Shown: in pieces, positions 38,223-47,249 of the stretch
Layout: each line of letters starts with the position of its first letter
Numbering within the stretch: the first letter of the stretch is position 1
Assembly (NCBI RefSeq): GCF_000797495.1
Contig: NZ_JTGN01000004.1
Coordinates: 310,001 to 374,000 of the forward strand
Length of the DNA stretch: 64,000 nucleotides
DNA from: Robinsoniella peoriensis
GTDB taxonomy: Bacteria > Bacillota > Clostridia > Lachnospirales > Lachnospiraceae
Direction: 5' to 3'
Notes under the pieces: generated by a model
What the model was told of the DNA's origin: nothing
Seen by the model: only the letters and a program-made list of their open reading frames with translations
Database searches by the model: none
Made by a program: the position numbers and the translations under genes

Positions 38223-40370
38223 TCACCCAATCCCAAGCAGCCTTACCACCGATGTAAACACAAAACACACCACGATCCCCACAACTGCTGGTACCACCAC
38301 CGAGACCAGCGTCCACTTTATGCTCTGCGTCTCTTTGTGTATGGTTAAACACGTTGTGGAACAGGGCCAGTGCATCAGCGTAAACAGCATGGTGCTGACT
38401 GCCGTTACCCAGGTCCATCCATTTTGTACCAGCAGCTGTTTTAGTACATCCAGGTCATTAATTTCCAACAGACTGCCCTGTGCCATATACGTCATGATCA
38501 TAATCGGGATCACGATTTCATTTGCAGGCAGACCCAGTATAAACGCCATCAGTATAACGCCATCCATACCCAGCATCTTTGCAAAGGGATCCAGTGCCTG
38601 GGTGCAGTGGGTTAATATGGTCATATCTCCAATTGACAGATTTGCCATCAGCCAGATAACCAGTCCTGCAGGTGCTGCAATCACTACTGCACGGGCTAAT
38701 ACAAAGAGTGTACGGTCAAAGATGGATCGCACAATCACTTTTCCGATCTGTGGTCTTCGGTAAGGCGGCAATTCTAGAGTGAAGGATGATGGCATTCCTT
38801 TTAATATTGTTTTGGACAGTATTTTGGATACTACCAGGGTCATTATTACGCCAAGTACGATAATTCCTGCTAAAATGACTGCTGACAACAGGGAGGAAAA
38901 CACTCCGGTTACCTTTCCTACAAAAAACATGGAAATTACTGATATTAAGATTGGCAGTCTTCCATTGCAGGGGACAAAATTATTGGTGATGATTGCTATG
39001 AAACGTTCCCTTGGAGAATCTATGATGCGGCAGCCGATGATGCCGGCTGCGTTACAGCCAAACCCCATGCACATAGTCAAAGCCTGTTTCCCGCACGCCT
39101 GGCATTTTTTAAAACACCTGTCCAGATTAAATGCGACTCTCGGCAAATATCCAAAGTCCTCTAACAGTGTAAACAAAGGGAAGAAAATTGCCATTGGCGG
39201 CAGCATGACGGACACTACCCATGCCAGTACCCGGTATATTCCAAATACCAGAATTTCATATAAGATTGTGGGGGCACCTATTTTTTGAAAGAGTAATACT
39301 AATTGGTCTTCCAACATGAATAAACCCTTGCTCAAAAGCTGTGACGGATAATTTGCCCCGGTGATTGTAAGCCAGAAGACAAACAGCAGGACCAGGAACA
39401 TTATCGGAAACCCGCTTACCTTACTTGTGAATAAACGGTCTAGCCGGCGGTCTTTTCGGTTATAAGATTTATCTTCGAAAGCAACCGTATCTCTGCATAG
39501 ATCTTCTGCTTTCTTTACAAAGGCAGATGCGATATCATCACTCAATTGTTCTCTGGAAATTTCTGAGTCTGACAAATTGGATTTAATATCGGAAAGGATA
39601 TTATGTATCTCTTCATTTTCCAGAAGATCATTTCCGATATGCAGCCGCATTGATTTACGCAGGCACTCATCTGCATCCAGCAGTCTGGCACACAGCCATC
39701 TGGAATTTGGTACTCCTTTGCATAATTTTTCTACGGCTGGCTCCAGTTGGTGAATGGCATCTTCAATATAATCAGGATAGGTCACAAGTGGTTCCTTGTT
39801 CTCTGTTTGGCCCCAGATTTGATTCAGACCTTCAAAGATCTGATCCAGACCTTTTTTGCTTCTGGCTGTTATTCCGATTACCGGAACCTTTGTCTTTTCA
39901 GATAATGATTCTAATTGTATCTTAATCTGCTTTTTCTTTGCTTCATCCATAAGATTGACACAAACTACTACATTGGCACAAGCTTCCAGTATCTGCAATA
40001 CCAGATTCAGATTACGTTCGAGACAGGTTGCATCACAAACTACCACGACTGCATCCGGATGTTCAAAACAGATAAAGTCTCTTGCCACTTCTTCTTCAAT
40101 GGAATGCGCCATCAGGGAATAGCATCCCGGAATATCTACCATTACATAACCCTGATTCCCATAAGAGCAATATCCCTGGGCATTGGCAACCGTTTTTCCC
40201 GGCCAGTTTCCGGTATGCTGCTTCATGCCCGTCAGCTGATTAAAAACAGTACTTTTCCCCACATTGGGATTTCCGGCAAGTGCAATTACCTTATCTTCTT
40301 CTCTTTCTTTTTGAATTACGAGTTCTTTGTCAACAGAATTCATTCCTGATGATGACCTGTTTATTCCCAT
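38223..40370 (-). CDS. feoB: ferrous iron transporter FeoB
   Basis: A 715-residue Fe(II) uptake protein. N-terminal GTPase: GNPNVGKST (G1, about residues 33-41), DIPGCYSL (G3), NLMDEAK (G4). Then a GDI-like helical region and a membrane domain with two Gate-type repeats of about eight to ten helices (FPLFTLLEDFGYLPRVAF, NNFVPCNGRLP). Length is usual for Clostridia. AGGAGG precedes the ATG, 12 bases after the feoA stop, so the two are cotranscribed. A metal-responsive operator candidate lies upstream of feoA. Confidence 0.97.
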   Translation of the reverse strand: MGINRSSSGMNSVDKELVIQKEREEDKVIALAGNPNVGKSTVFNQLTGMKQHTGNWPGKTVANAQGYCSYGNQGYVMVDIPGCYSLMAHSIEEEVARDFICFEHPDAVVVVCDATCLERNLNLVLQILEACANVVVCVNLMDEAKKKQIKIQLESLSEKTKVPVIGITARSKKGLDQIFEGLNQIWGQTENKEPLVTYPDYIEDAIHQLEPAVEKLCKGVPNSRWLCARLLDADECLRKSMRLHIGNDLLENEEIHNILSDIKSNLSDSEISREQLSDDIASAFVKKAEDLCRDTVAFEDKSYNRKDRRLDRLFTSKVSGFPIMFLVLLFVFWLTITGANYPSQLLSKGLFMLEDQLVLLFQKIGAPTILYEILVFGIYRVLAWVVSVMLPPMAIFFPLFTLLEDFGYLPRVAFNLDRCFKKCQACGKQALTMCMGFGCNAAGIIGCRIIDSPRERFIAIITNNFVPCNGRLPILISVISMFFVGKVTGVFSSLLSAVILAGIIVLGVIMTLVVSKILSKTILKGMPSSFTLELPPYRRPQIGKVIVRSIFDRTLFVLARAVVIAAPAGLVIWLMANLSIGDMTILTHCTQALDPFAKMLGMDGVILMAFILGLPANEIVIPIMIMTYMAQGSLLEINDLDVLKQLLVQNGWTWVTAVSTMLFTLMHWPCSTTCLTIHKETQSIKWTLVSVVVPAVVGIVVCFVFTSVVRLLGIG

Positions 40371-40382
40371 AAGCGCCTCCTA

Positions 40383-40622
40383 TTAATCACTGCATTCTAC
40401 CATTACACTTCCCGCATCCTCTTTACGAAGAGCAATTACTGCACCTCTAATTAAAAAAGCACAGGGGTCACCCAAAGGACTTTTTCCCACACATTCTACT
40501 GTTGTCCCCTCTATCATTCCCATATCCTGAAGCCTGCGCCTCATTTCTTTAAAAGAGATCAGCTCTGTAATCACTGCTTTTTCTCCCCTTTTTAATTCAG
40601 TAAGTTGTACAATATGCGTCAT
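40383..40622 (-). CDS. feoA: FeoA SH3-like protein
   Basis: A 79-residue cytosolic SH3-like protein of the FeoA family, with MRRRLQDMGMIEGTTVECVG as the recognised core and ending GSVMVECSD. It supports FeoB function, probably by contact with the GTPase. GGAGGAG lies ahead of the ATG. It is the first gene of the feoAB unit and sits directly after the 34-bp palindrome. Confidence 0.95.
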   Translation of the reverse strand: MTHIVQLTELKRGEKAVITELISFKEMRRRLQDMGMIEGTTVECVGKSPLGDPCAFLIRGAVIALRKEDAGSVMVECSD

Positions 40623-40645
40623 ATATTTCTCTCCTCCGGAATATA

Positions 40646-40679
40646 ATTAGAATAGAGCAGTATGATACTATATTCTAAT
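40646..40679. promoter_or_regulatory. 34-bp palindromic operator candidate upstream of feoA
   Basis: ATTAGAATA (40646-40654) and TATTCTAAT (40671-40679) are perfect inverted arms, with an inner AGTA-TGA-TACT palindrome. It lies about 25 bases from the feoA start, where a Fur or DtxR/IdeR-like repressor would bind. It also sits upstream of the divergent 48-residue ORF. The regulator class is inference. Confidence 0.6.
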
Positions 40680-40744
40680 GTATGCTGCCGGAGGCCATAT
40701 GGTTACATGAATACTAATATTTTTGAATGATTGGAGATGTATAT

Positions 40745-40891
40745 ATGACTGTAAACGAAAATATTGCCTTATTTTTAGACTACCGCTTCTTTCAAAAATT
40801 ATTTGAATACTATTACCGTAAAAAAATAAATACTCCCTGCTTTTTAATGAAACAAAATGAAAAATGGACGATTGTAACATATAATGTTTAA
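40745..40891 (+). CDS. 48-residue hypothetical protein divergent from feoAB
   Basis: ATG 40745 to TAA 40889-40891 encodes 48 residues starting MTVNENIALFLDYRFFQKLF and ending WTIVTYNV. GGAG lies 8 bases before the ATG, and a perfect terminator hairpin follows at 40906-40933, so it has the layout of a real mini-gene. The peptide is aromatic- and lysine-rich with no clear membrane segment. It shares its upstream region with feoA and the palindrome, so iron control is possible. Not recognised. Confidence 0.6.
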   Translation: MTVNENIALFLDYRFFQKLFEYYYRKKINTPCFLMKQNEKWTIVTYNV

Positions 40892-40905
40892 ATAAAAGGG
40901 TAAAA

Positions 40906-40933
40906 AAATAAGGCAGTTATATCCGCCTTATTT
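40906..40933. terminator. bidirectional intrinsic terminator
   Basis: AAATAAGGC (40906-40914) pairs perfectly with GCCTTATTT (40925-40933). A-runs before and T-runs after allow termination on both strands: for the 48-residue ORF (plus) and the HD-GYP/GGDEF gene (minus), whose stop codon is inside the stem. Confidence 0.85.
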
Positions 40934-43057
40934 TTCCATACCCGCATTATTTAAAATCTTGGCCAGTTCATTTTCGGTCTGCACAAAACTGTCCACCTCT
41001 GATAACAGAGAACGAAATGGCATCTCTGCCGTATCATCACCATAGATCACATACTGGTCTTTTCCTGCATTTTTGGAACAATATAATGCCTGATCAGCCC
41101 GGCTGAGCAGTTCTTCATAAGTCTTTCCGGCTTCGGGGAATACCGCAATTCCTATGCTGACGGAATAGTTATATCCCTTAAATCCTTTCCCGAGAGTATG
41201 ACAAAGCTGTGATGCTTTTTCCATCATATCCCGAACCGATTTTATATTGCGAAGTAGTACAATAAATTCATCTCCGCCTATTCTGCCGGTAATATCTGTA
41301 CTTCTGACACAGCCTTTTAATTGTCTGGCAATTTCAATTAATAATTCATCTCCGTAAGGATGTCCATAACCATCATTTACCTGTTTGAAATCATCCAAAT
41401 CTATAAAACAGAGTGCTGACTGCTGTGCATGCTCGTTGACCAGCACCTCACTGATCTTCTCTTCCAATGCCTTTCTATTATACAGACCTGTTAAGGCATC
41501 GGTATTGGCTACTTTCTTCCATTGCTCCAGTTCTTTGTAACGCTGGTCTACGTTGACCATCTTGCCCATCAGGGTCAGGCACTCACCGGTTTCCTGATTC
41601 CAGATGGAATGGACATAGACGTCAAACCATTCATAAGTATCTTGAGTTACCATCAGACGCACCTGAACTTTACAGGTTACATTCTGACTGGTAAGAATCA
41701 TCAGATGCTTTATAAACTTGCTTTTGTCCTGCTCATACAAAAAACCACTGTTCTGCATCCAGTGCCGGGCATCTTCTATTATGATATTTCTTCCAAAAAC
41801 TTCCCTGAATTTCTCTGAGAAGCTTAGCAGATCTCTCTGCGTGTCATAGTCAAACACGATATCACCTGACAGTTCCGTTATAATTCTATATTTTTCCCGC
41901 TCAAGCTCCAATAACTGTAAGGTGCGGTCGGAAATATTTGTCATATTGGCCGTTGTTTTTTGCTCGTATTCGTCCTCATAACCGAAGGTACTTGCATTTT
42001 CATCCGTCAAATTTAAAAGATACTGATACATCTCATCTGCATTTTCCATGAAACATTTCAAAAGCCGGGGATTAAATATACCGCATTCACCATTCTGAAT
42101 CATATATAAGGCTTCCTGATGGCTGTAAGCCCGCTTATACACCCGTTCGCTTGTGAGCGCATCATAGACATCTGCAAGAGATACTACCTGTGCCCATATG
42201 GAGATCTCATCCTCTTTCAGACCGTCAGGATACCCTTTGCCGTCCCAGCGCTCGTGGTGGTGGCGGCAAATGTCCAGGCAGTATCCCATAAAGTCCTGGT
42301 TTTGTATATATTTTAATTTTCTTGCTACCTCACATCCTTTTACCGTATGAGTTTTCATAATCTCAAATTCTTCAGCGGTAAGCTTTCCCGGTTTATTTAA
42401 AATTGAATTGGAAATAGCGATTTTTCCGATATCATGCATTGCAGCAGCTTCTGATATGGTATCTATCTGCTTTGCAGTAAGATCATATCCCGGAAATTTC
42501 TTAGATAATTTTTGTAGTAAAAACTTTGTTATGATACGAATTCTGAGTATGTGCTGACCCGATTCCATATTTTTAAACTCTATAATACTGCTAAGGGCAT
42601 CCAGAAGCTGTCTGGTCTGATTGCGCAGCGCCTGTGTCTGTTGTTCAACCAGTTCTTCCAGGCTCTCCTGCCTGCTGTATAAAGCAAGTACATTTTTTAC
42701 ACGCCTTCTTACAATGTCTGGATTAAAAGGTTTCGTTATAATATCCGTAACTCCCATTGCATAGCCTTTTTTCATAACGCTTTCCGAATTCTCTGCCGTA
42801 ATCATAACCACCGGCAGGCGCTCCATCAGATTCTGCCTCTGCAGACTTTCCAATACTCCAAATCCATCTATTACAGGCATTACAATATCCAGCAGTATAA
42901 TATCAATCTCATGCTTTTTCTGAGAAATTAACTGCAGTGCCTGCTCACCGTCACAGGCTTCCAGTACATTGTAATTCTGATAAAACATCTCATTGAGGAT
43001 TGCTCTGTTCAGCTCCATATCGTCGACTATTAAAATGGTTCTTCTTTTTTGTTCCAT
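40928..43057 (-). CDS. response regulator with HD-GYP, PAS and GGDEF domains
   Basis: 709 residues: receiver 1-125 (phosphoacceptor in IILLDIVMPVIDG), HD-GYP phosphodiesterase about 140-330 (HDIGKIAISNSILNKPGKL, HHERWDGKGYPDGL), PAS-like about 385-510, and GGDEF cyclase about 535-690 (GLYNRKALEE, FIDLDDFKQVNDGYGH, RIGGDEF). RSTD five residues before GGDEF matches the allosteric I-site. Both c-di-GMP synthesis and breakdown motifs look intact, so it could be bifunctional or switch on phosphorylation. The gene for an HPt protein precedes it by 15 bases in the same unit, a likely phosphodonor. Confidence 0.93.
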   Translation of the reverse strand: MEQKRRTILIVDDMELNRAILNEMFYQNYNVLEACDGEQALQLISQKKHEIDIILLDIVMPVIDGFGVLESLQRQNLMERLPVVMITAENSESVMKKGYAMGVTDIITKPFNPDIVRRRVKNVLALYSRQESLEELVEQQTQALRNQTRQLLDALSSIIEFKNMESGQHILRIRIITKFLLQKLSKKFPGYDLTAKQIDTISEAAAMHDIGKIAISNSILNKPGKLTAEEFEIMKTHTVKGCEVARKLKYIQNQDFMGYCLDICRHHHERWDGKGYPDGLKEDEISIWAQVVSLADVYDALTSERVYKRAYSHQEALYMIQNGECGIFNPRLLKCFMENADEMYQYLLNLTDENASTFGYEDEYEQKTTANMTNISDRTLQLLELEREKYRIITELSGDIVFDYDTQRDLLSFSEKFREVFGRNIIIEDARHWMQNSGFLYEQDKSKFIKHLMILTSQNVTCKVQVRLMVTQDTYEWFDVYVHSIWNQETGECLTLMGKMVNVDQRYKELEQWKKVANTDALTGLYNRKALEEKISEVLVNEHAQQSALCFIDLDDFKQVNDGYGHPYGDELLIEIARQLKGCVRSTDITGRIGGDEFIVLLRNIKSVRDMMEKASQLCHTLGKGFKGYNYSVSIGIAVFPEAGKTYEELLSRADQALYCSKNAGKDQYVIYGDDTAEMPFRSLLSEVDSFVQTENELAKILNNAGMEK

Positions 43058-43072
43058 AGTCCACCCTCTGCC

Positions 43073-43426
43073 CTAATCCAGTTTTTTGATTACTTGTATG
43101 ATATTCGTATAGGTGCTTTTTACACGCTCAAATAACTCCGGAATCTGCTCATTATTATCTAATCTGATACAGCCAACCAGTTCCGCACATTCTGACTGCA
43201 GGCTGCAAAATCCCAGATTACCGGCAACCCCCTTTAATGTGTGGGCATTTATCTCTATACCCTGCCGGTCTCCTGCGCTGACAGACTCTTCCAGTTTTTC
43301 ATACGTAGGATCCAGAAGAAATTTTTTCACAAATTTCTCTAACAATTTTTCATTGCCACAAAAACGATCTTTAACGGCGGAATAATTTTCCTGCCCTAAT
43401 TCCTCATATACGTTTTTTATTTCCAT
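43073..43426 (-). CDS. HPt domain phosphotransfer protein
   Basis: A 117-residue single-domain protein with the four-helix HPt pattern and INAHTLKGVAGNLGFCSL, where His of AHTLKG (about 62) is the phosphorylated residue. It would pass phosphate between a hybrid kinase located elsewhere and the receiver of the downstream HD-GYP/GGDEF protein. A good promoter lies just upstream (43458-43486). No hybrid kinase is present in the window. Confidence 0.9.
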   Translation of the reverse strand: MEIKNVYEELGQENYSAVKDRFCGNEKLLEKFVKKFLLDPTYEKLEESVSAGDRQGIEINAHTLKGVAGNLGFCSLQSECAELVGCIRLDNNEQIPELFERVKSTYTNIIQVIKKLD

Positions 43427-43457
43427 AACCTTCTCCTATCCTGTTCACTTTATATCT

Positions 43458-43486
43458 ATTATAAAGGTGTAAACCTGAATAGTCAA
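43458..43486 (-). promoter_or_regulatory. promoter of the HPt / HD-GYP-GGDEF operon
   Basis: On the minus strand TTGACT (43481-43486), 17-base spacer and perfect TATAAT (43458-43463), about 30 bases before the HPt ATG. Confidence 0.8.
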
Positions 43487-43524
43487 TGATATTTGGGCTC
43501 AGAGCAGGTTTTTAAAATGCCTGT

Positions 43525-43626
43525 TTATTCCAGTACAGCGCCTGTACTCCCGGAAGTTACACTTCTTGCATATCTCGCCAGATATCCTTTATTAATCCGT
43601 GGTTTACGTGGCATCCAGGCTTTATC
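43525..43626 (-). pseudogene. ilvD 3' remnant (dihydroxy-acid dehydratase C-terminus)
   Basis: Minus-strand translation of 43626-43525 reads [20 protein letters not shown] then [12 protein letters not shown] and a stop. The spacing of KPR...GYLARYA..VTS...GAVLE matches the C-terminal end of dihydroxy-acid dehydratases (branched-chain amino acid synthesis). It has no start, and the frame meets a stop (TAG) a few codons further upstream, where the ABC exporter gene ends. A nearly intact tail suggests a fairly recent deletion or recombination. Confidence 0.7.
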
Positions 43627-43644
43627 AAAAATATTTTGTTGTCC

Positions 43645-45504
43645 CTATGACAATTCGAACATACCATTATAAAGCTGATAATATTTACCTTCTTGTTCCA
43701 ATAATTCCTCATGGCTTCCACGCTCAATAATACAGCCATTTTCCAAAACCATAATGGCATTGGCATTTCGAACGGTGGACAGACGGTGAGCTATGACGAA
43801 TACAGTTCTTCCCTGCATCAGTTTATCCATGCCTTTTTCGATCAGCTTTTCTGTACGGGTATCGATGGAACTGGTTGCCTCATCCAGTATCAGTACCAGG
43901 GGATCAGCAATTGCCGCACGGGCAATGGACAATAACTGGCGCTGTCCCTGGGAAAGATTGGTTCCGTCACTGTGCAGCATGGTCTGATATCCATTTGGCA
44001 GCCTCCGGATAAAGGAATGGGCATTGGCAAGCTTTGCTGCCGCAACCACCTCTTCATGATCCGCATCCAGTTTTCCATACCGGATATTTTCTTCAATTGT
44101 TCCGGTAAAAAGATGGGTATCCTGTAAAACCATTGATAATGAATGGCGCAGGTCATCCTTTTTGATCTGCTTTATATCAATTCCATCATAGGTGATGACG
44201 CCTTGATTAATTTCATAAAAACGGTTGATCAGATTTGTAATGGTAGTCTTTCCGGCTCCTGTTGAACCCACAAAAGCGATCTTCTGCCCTGGCTTGGCAT
44301 AGAGATTTAATTTGTGCAGAATTTCATGATTTTCTTCATAAGAGAAGGATACATCATGAAAACGTACATCTCCTCTCATGGGAACCAGAACTTCTTTTCC
44401 ATCTTTGTCAGGACAACTCCATGCCCAGTGATGATCCCGCTCCCTGCATGGCACCAGGCTTCCATCTGCGCCTGCAACCACCGGCGTCAGTGTAGTCTTT
44501 CCAGCATCTTCCTCTTCTGCTTCTTCAATAACTTCAAATATCCGCTCCGCACCTGCGACTGCCGCCAGTATAAAATTCATCTGCTGAGTAAATTGATTAA
44601 TCGGCATTGCTGTCTGCCGTACATATACCAGATAACTGGATAAGCTGCCAAGATCCATCAGCCCGCTGATTGCAAACAAACCGCCAATGCACGCTGAAAT
44701 CGCATAATTCAGATAAGAAATGCTGACAATTACCGGCACCATTCGTCCCCCATGAGTGAGCGCTTCTGTTGCAGATGCCCGGAGTTTTTCATTTCTCCTC
44801 TCAAATTCCCGGATATTTTCTTCTTCATGGTTGAACACCTTGACCACTTTAGCGCCTTCCACCATTTCTTCTACAAACCCGTTCAGGCTTCCCAGATATT
44901 TTTGCTGCTGTGCGAAATACTTCTGGCTTTTTTTGCTGCTGTAACGGATGAATGCAAACATACAGATAAAAGATACAAAAACAACGAGACTCAGCCTGGC
45001 ATTTAAAACCACAATCATTACAATCGTTCCCACGGTGACAATAAAGCTTTGTATTACCATGGTGAAACTATTGTTCAACCCTTCCTGTACCGTATCCATG
45101 TCATTGGTAAACCGTGACATTAACTCGCCGTGGGTCTTTGCATCAAAGTAAGACAGCGGCAGATTCTGGGTCTTACTAAACAGATCACTTCGGATTTCCT
45201 TTACCATTGCCTGTGCCGTTCTCACCATCAACTGGGTATAACCAAAGGTACATAAAACTCCGGTCAGATACATGGTTCCCATAAAGAGCAGCATTTTAAT
45301 CAGCCCGGGTATATCTCCGGGAACGATATAATCGTTTACAATAGGCTTTAAAAGATAAGTGCCGTAAATATTGGCTCCCGCTGATATTACAACCATAACC
45401 GTCACCAGGCATAGCGCAAAGATATGGCGTTTAAAATAGCGCAGCATAGTTTTTAAGGTTTTCTTGATGTTTCTGGGCTTCTTATATCCTATTACTTTTG
45501 CCAT
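43645..45504 (-). CDS. ABC exporter half-transporter, consensus NBD (MdlB/YheH-like)
   Basis: 619 residues: type I exporter membrane domain with six helices (about 30-330), an acidic insertion with a charged segment (about 335-375), then an NBD with GSTGAGKTT (Walker A), LSQGQRQLL (signature), LILDEATSSID (Walker B with catalytic Glu) and IAHRLS (H-loop). It pairs with the overlapping upstream half-transporter (TAATG). The regulator is MarR-type, so drug or peptide export is likely. The gene ends next to the ilvD remnant. Confidence 0.94.
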   Translation of the reverse strand: MAKVIGYKKPRNIKKTLKTMLRYFKRHIFALCLVTVMVVISAGANIYGTYLLKPIVNDYIVPGDIPGLIKMLLFMGTMYLTGVLCTFGYTQLMVRTAQAMVKEIRSDLFSKTQNLPLSYFDAKTHGELMSRFTNDMDTVQEGLNNSFTMVIQSFIVTVGTIVMIVVLNARLSLVVFVSFICMFAFIRYSSKKSQKYFAQQQKYLGSLNGFVEEMVEGAKVVKVFNHEEENIREFERRNEKLRASATEALTHGGRMVPVIVSISYLNYAISACIGGLFAISGLMDLGSLSSYLVYVRQTAMPINQFTQQMNFILAAVAGAERIFEVIEEAEEEDAGKTTLTPVVAGADGSLVPCRERDHHWAWSCPDKDGKEVLVPMRGDVRFHDVSFSYEENHEILHKLNLYAKPGQKIAFVGSTGAGKTTITNLINRFYEINQGVITYDGIDIKQIKKDDLRHSLSMVLQDTHLFTGTIEENIRYGKLDADHEEVVAAAKLANAHSFIRRLPNGYQTMLHSDGTNLSQGQRQLLSIARAAIADPLVLILDEATSSIDTRTEKLIEKGMDKLMQGRTVFVIAHRLSTVRNANAIMVLENGCIIERGSHEELLEQEGKYYQLYNGMFELS

Positions 45505-47231
45505 TATTTATCAGCTCCTTCCTGTCCCGAAGTATATACTTCCTGATAAATGGGGTTTGTCTCCACTAACGTCTCATGGGTTCCTATCGCATTGATACGC
45601 CCGTCATCCAATACAATAATCTGGTCTGCATTTTTGACAGAACTGATTCTCTGGGCGATTATTATCTTTGTGGTATCTCCCATGTACTGTTCCAGTCCGT
45701 CCCGGATCTTCTTTTCCGTTGCGGTATCCACCGCACTTGTAGAATCATCCAGGATCAGTATTTTAGGACGTTTTAACAATGCCCTGGCAATGCAGAGACG
45801 CTGCTTCTGTCCACCGGATACGTTGACCCCCCCCTGACCCAGATCAAAATCCAGACCCTGGGGAATCTTTTTCAGAAATTCGTCAGCACATGCAATATGA
45901 CATGCCCGGTTAATTTCACTGTCATCCGCCTTTTCATTTCCCCAGAGCAGATTTTCCCGGATCGTTCCCGAAAATAATGTATTTCTCTGTAATACCATAC
46001 CGATTGCTTCTCTCAAATGCTTCATCGGATACTCTTTTACATCGATACCGTCAATCTTAACGGTTCCTTCCGTCACATCGTACAGCCGCGGAATCAACTG
46101 CACCAGCGATGTCTTGGCAGATCCTGTGCCGCCTATGATACCAATGGTCTGCCCTGCTTCGATGTGAAATGTAATATCGCTGAGTACATATTCTTCTGCT
46201 TCCTCTTTGTATTTGAAATTGACATGTTCAAAATCGATGCTCCCACTTCCTACTTCTATATCTTTTGCCATGTCATCTTTGATTTCGCTTTGTTCTTCCA
46301 TGACTTCCTGGATACGTCCTGCACTCGCAACACTTCTGGTAAGCATCATAAATACATTGGAAAGCATCATCAGGGAATTCAATATCTGCAGTACATAACT
46401 TAAGAAACCGGTCAGTTCCCCAACCTTCATACTGCCCACAAATATCAGATTGCCGCCAAACCAGAGAATAGCCACAATGGTAAAATACATCACAAACTGA
46501 AAACATGGCATATTAAGCACTGCCGTATGAAAAGCTTTTTCGCTGGTAAACTGTAGATTATCATTTACTTCTTTAAACTTTTCCTTTTCATAATTTCCCC
46601 GGACAAAGGATTTCACAACCCGGATTGCGATAAGGTTTTCCTGGGTCACCCGGTTCACCATATCCACAGCTTTTTGCATTTTCCCATACATGGGACGCAG
46701 TTTCCTTATAATGCAAATAAGTGCAACGGCCAAAATCGGTACTGCTGCCACAAAGACAAGTGCCAGCCTGGCATTAATCACAAATGACATCGTGATTGCC
46801 ATCACCAGCATGACAGGTGCCCGAACAGCCGGCCGTATTCCTCCGCTGATGGCATTTTGCAGAACAGCTACATCACTGGTAAGCCTGGTGATCAGTGAGG
46901 AAGTAGAAAACCGGTCCATATTCCCAAAGGAAAACTCCGAAAGCCGGCGAAATTCTTCCCCCCGAAGCTCTGCCCCAAATCCCTGTCCCGCCAGCGCCGC
47001 AAAACGGGCATATAAGATTCCCAGAAACAGTGATAAAAGAGCACACAATGCCATCAGAGAACCTTTCAGAAAGATATACGGAACATCTTTATTCACCACG
47101 CCTACGTCAATGATATCTGCCATAATCATGGGAATAATTAATTCAAACATGGTTTCCAGCACTACACAAATGCAGCTAATGTAAAGATATTTTTTATAAT
47201 TATGAAAATATCTCATGAATTTCTGAATCAT
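45504..47231 (-). CDS. ABC exporter half-transporter, degenerate NBD (MdlA/YheI-like)
   Basis: 575 residues: six-helix membrane domain, then an NBD with GGTGSAKTS (Walker A Lys kept), VSGGQKQRL (signature), ILILDDSTSAVD (Asp where the catalytic Glu should be) and IAQRIS (Gln in place of the H-loop His). This is the non-catalytic partner typical of heterodimeric exporters with one degenerate ATP site. It is 19 bases after the MarR gene and overlaps its partner by one base. Confidence 0.94.
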   Translation of the reverse strand: MIQKFMRYFHNYKKYLYISCICVVLETMFELIIPMIMADIIDVGVVNKDVPYIFLKGSLMALCALLSLFLGILYARFAALAGQGFGAELRGEEFRRLSEFSFGNMDRFSTSSLITRLTSDVAVLQNAISGGIRPAVRAPVMLVMAITMSFVINARLALVFVAAVPILAVALICIIRKLRPMYGKMQKAVDMVNRVTQENLIAIRVVKSFVRGNYEKEKFKEVNDNLQFTSEKAFHTAVLNMPCFQFVMYFTIVAILWFGGNLIFVGSMKVGELTGFLSYVLQILNSLMMLSNVFMMLTRSVASAGRIQEVMEEQSEIKDDMAKDIEVGSGSIDFEHVNFKYKEEAEEYVLSDITFHIEAGQTIGIIGGTGSAKTSLVQLIPRLYDVTEGTVKIDGIDVKEYPMKHLREAIGMVLQRNTLFSGTIRENLLWGNEKADDSEINRACHIACADEFLKKIPQGLDFDLGQGGVNVSGGQKQRLCIARALLKRPKILILDDSTSAVDTATEKKIRDGLEQYMGDTTKIIIAQRISSVKNADQIIVLDDGRINAIGTHETLVETNPIYQEVYTSGQEGADK

Positions 47232-47249
47232 TGCACATTCTCCTTCCCG

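Noticed and set aside
37937-38257. 106-codon plus-strand ORF in the gap before feoB
   Set aside because: No ribosome binding site, overlaps the feoB end in antisense and has no recognisable motif; more likely untranslated sequence.
43557-43766. 69-codon minus-strand ORF at the exporter end
   Set aside because: Different frame from both the exporter and the ilvD remnant; explained by overlap.
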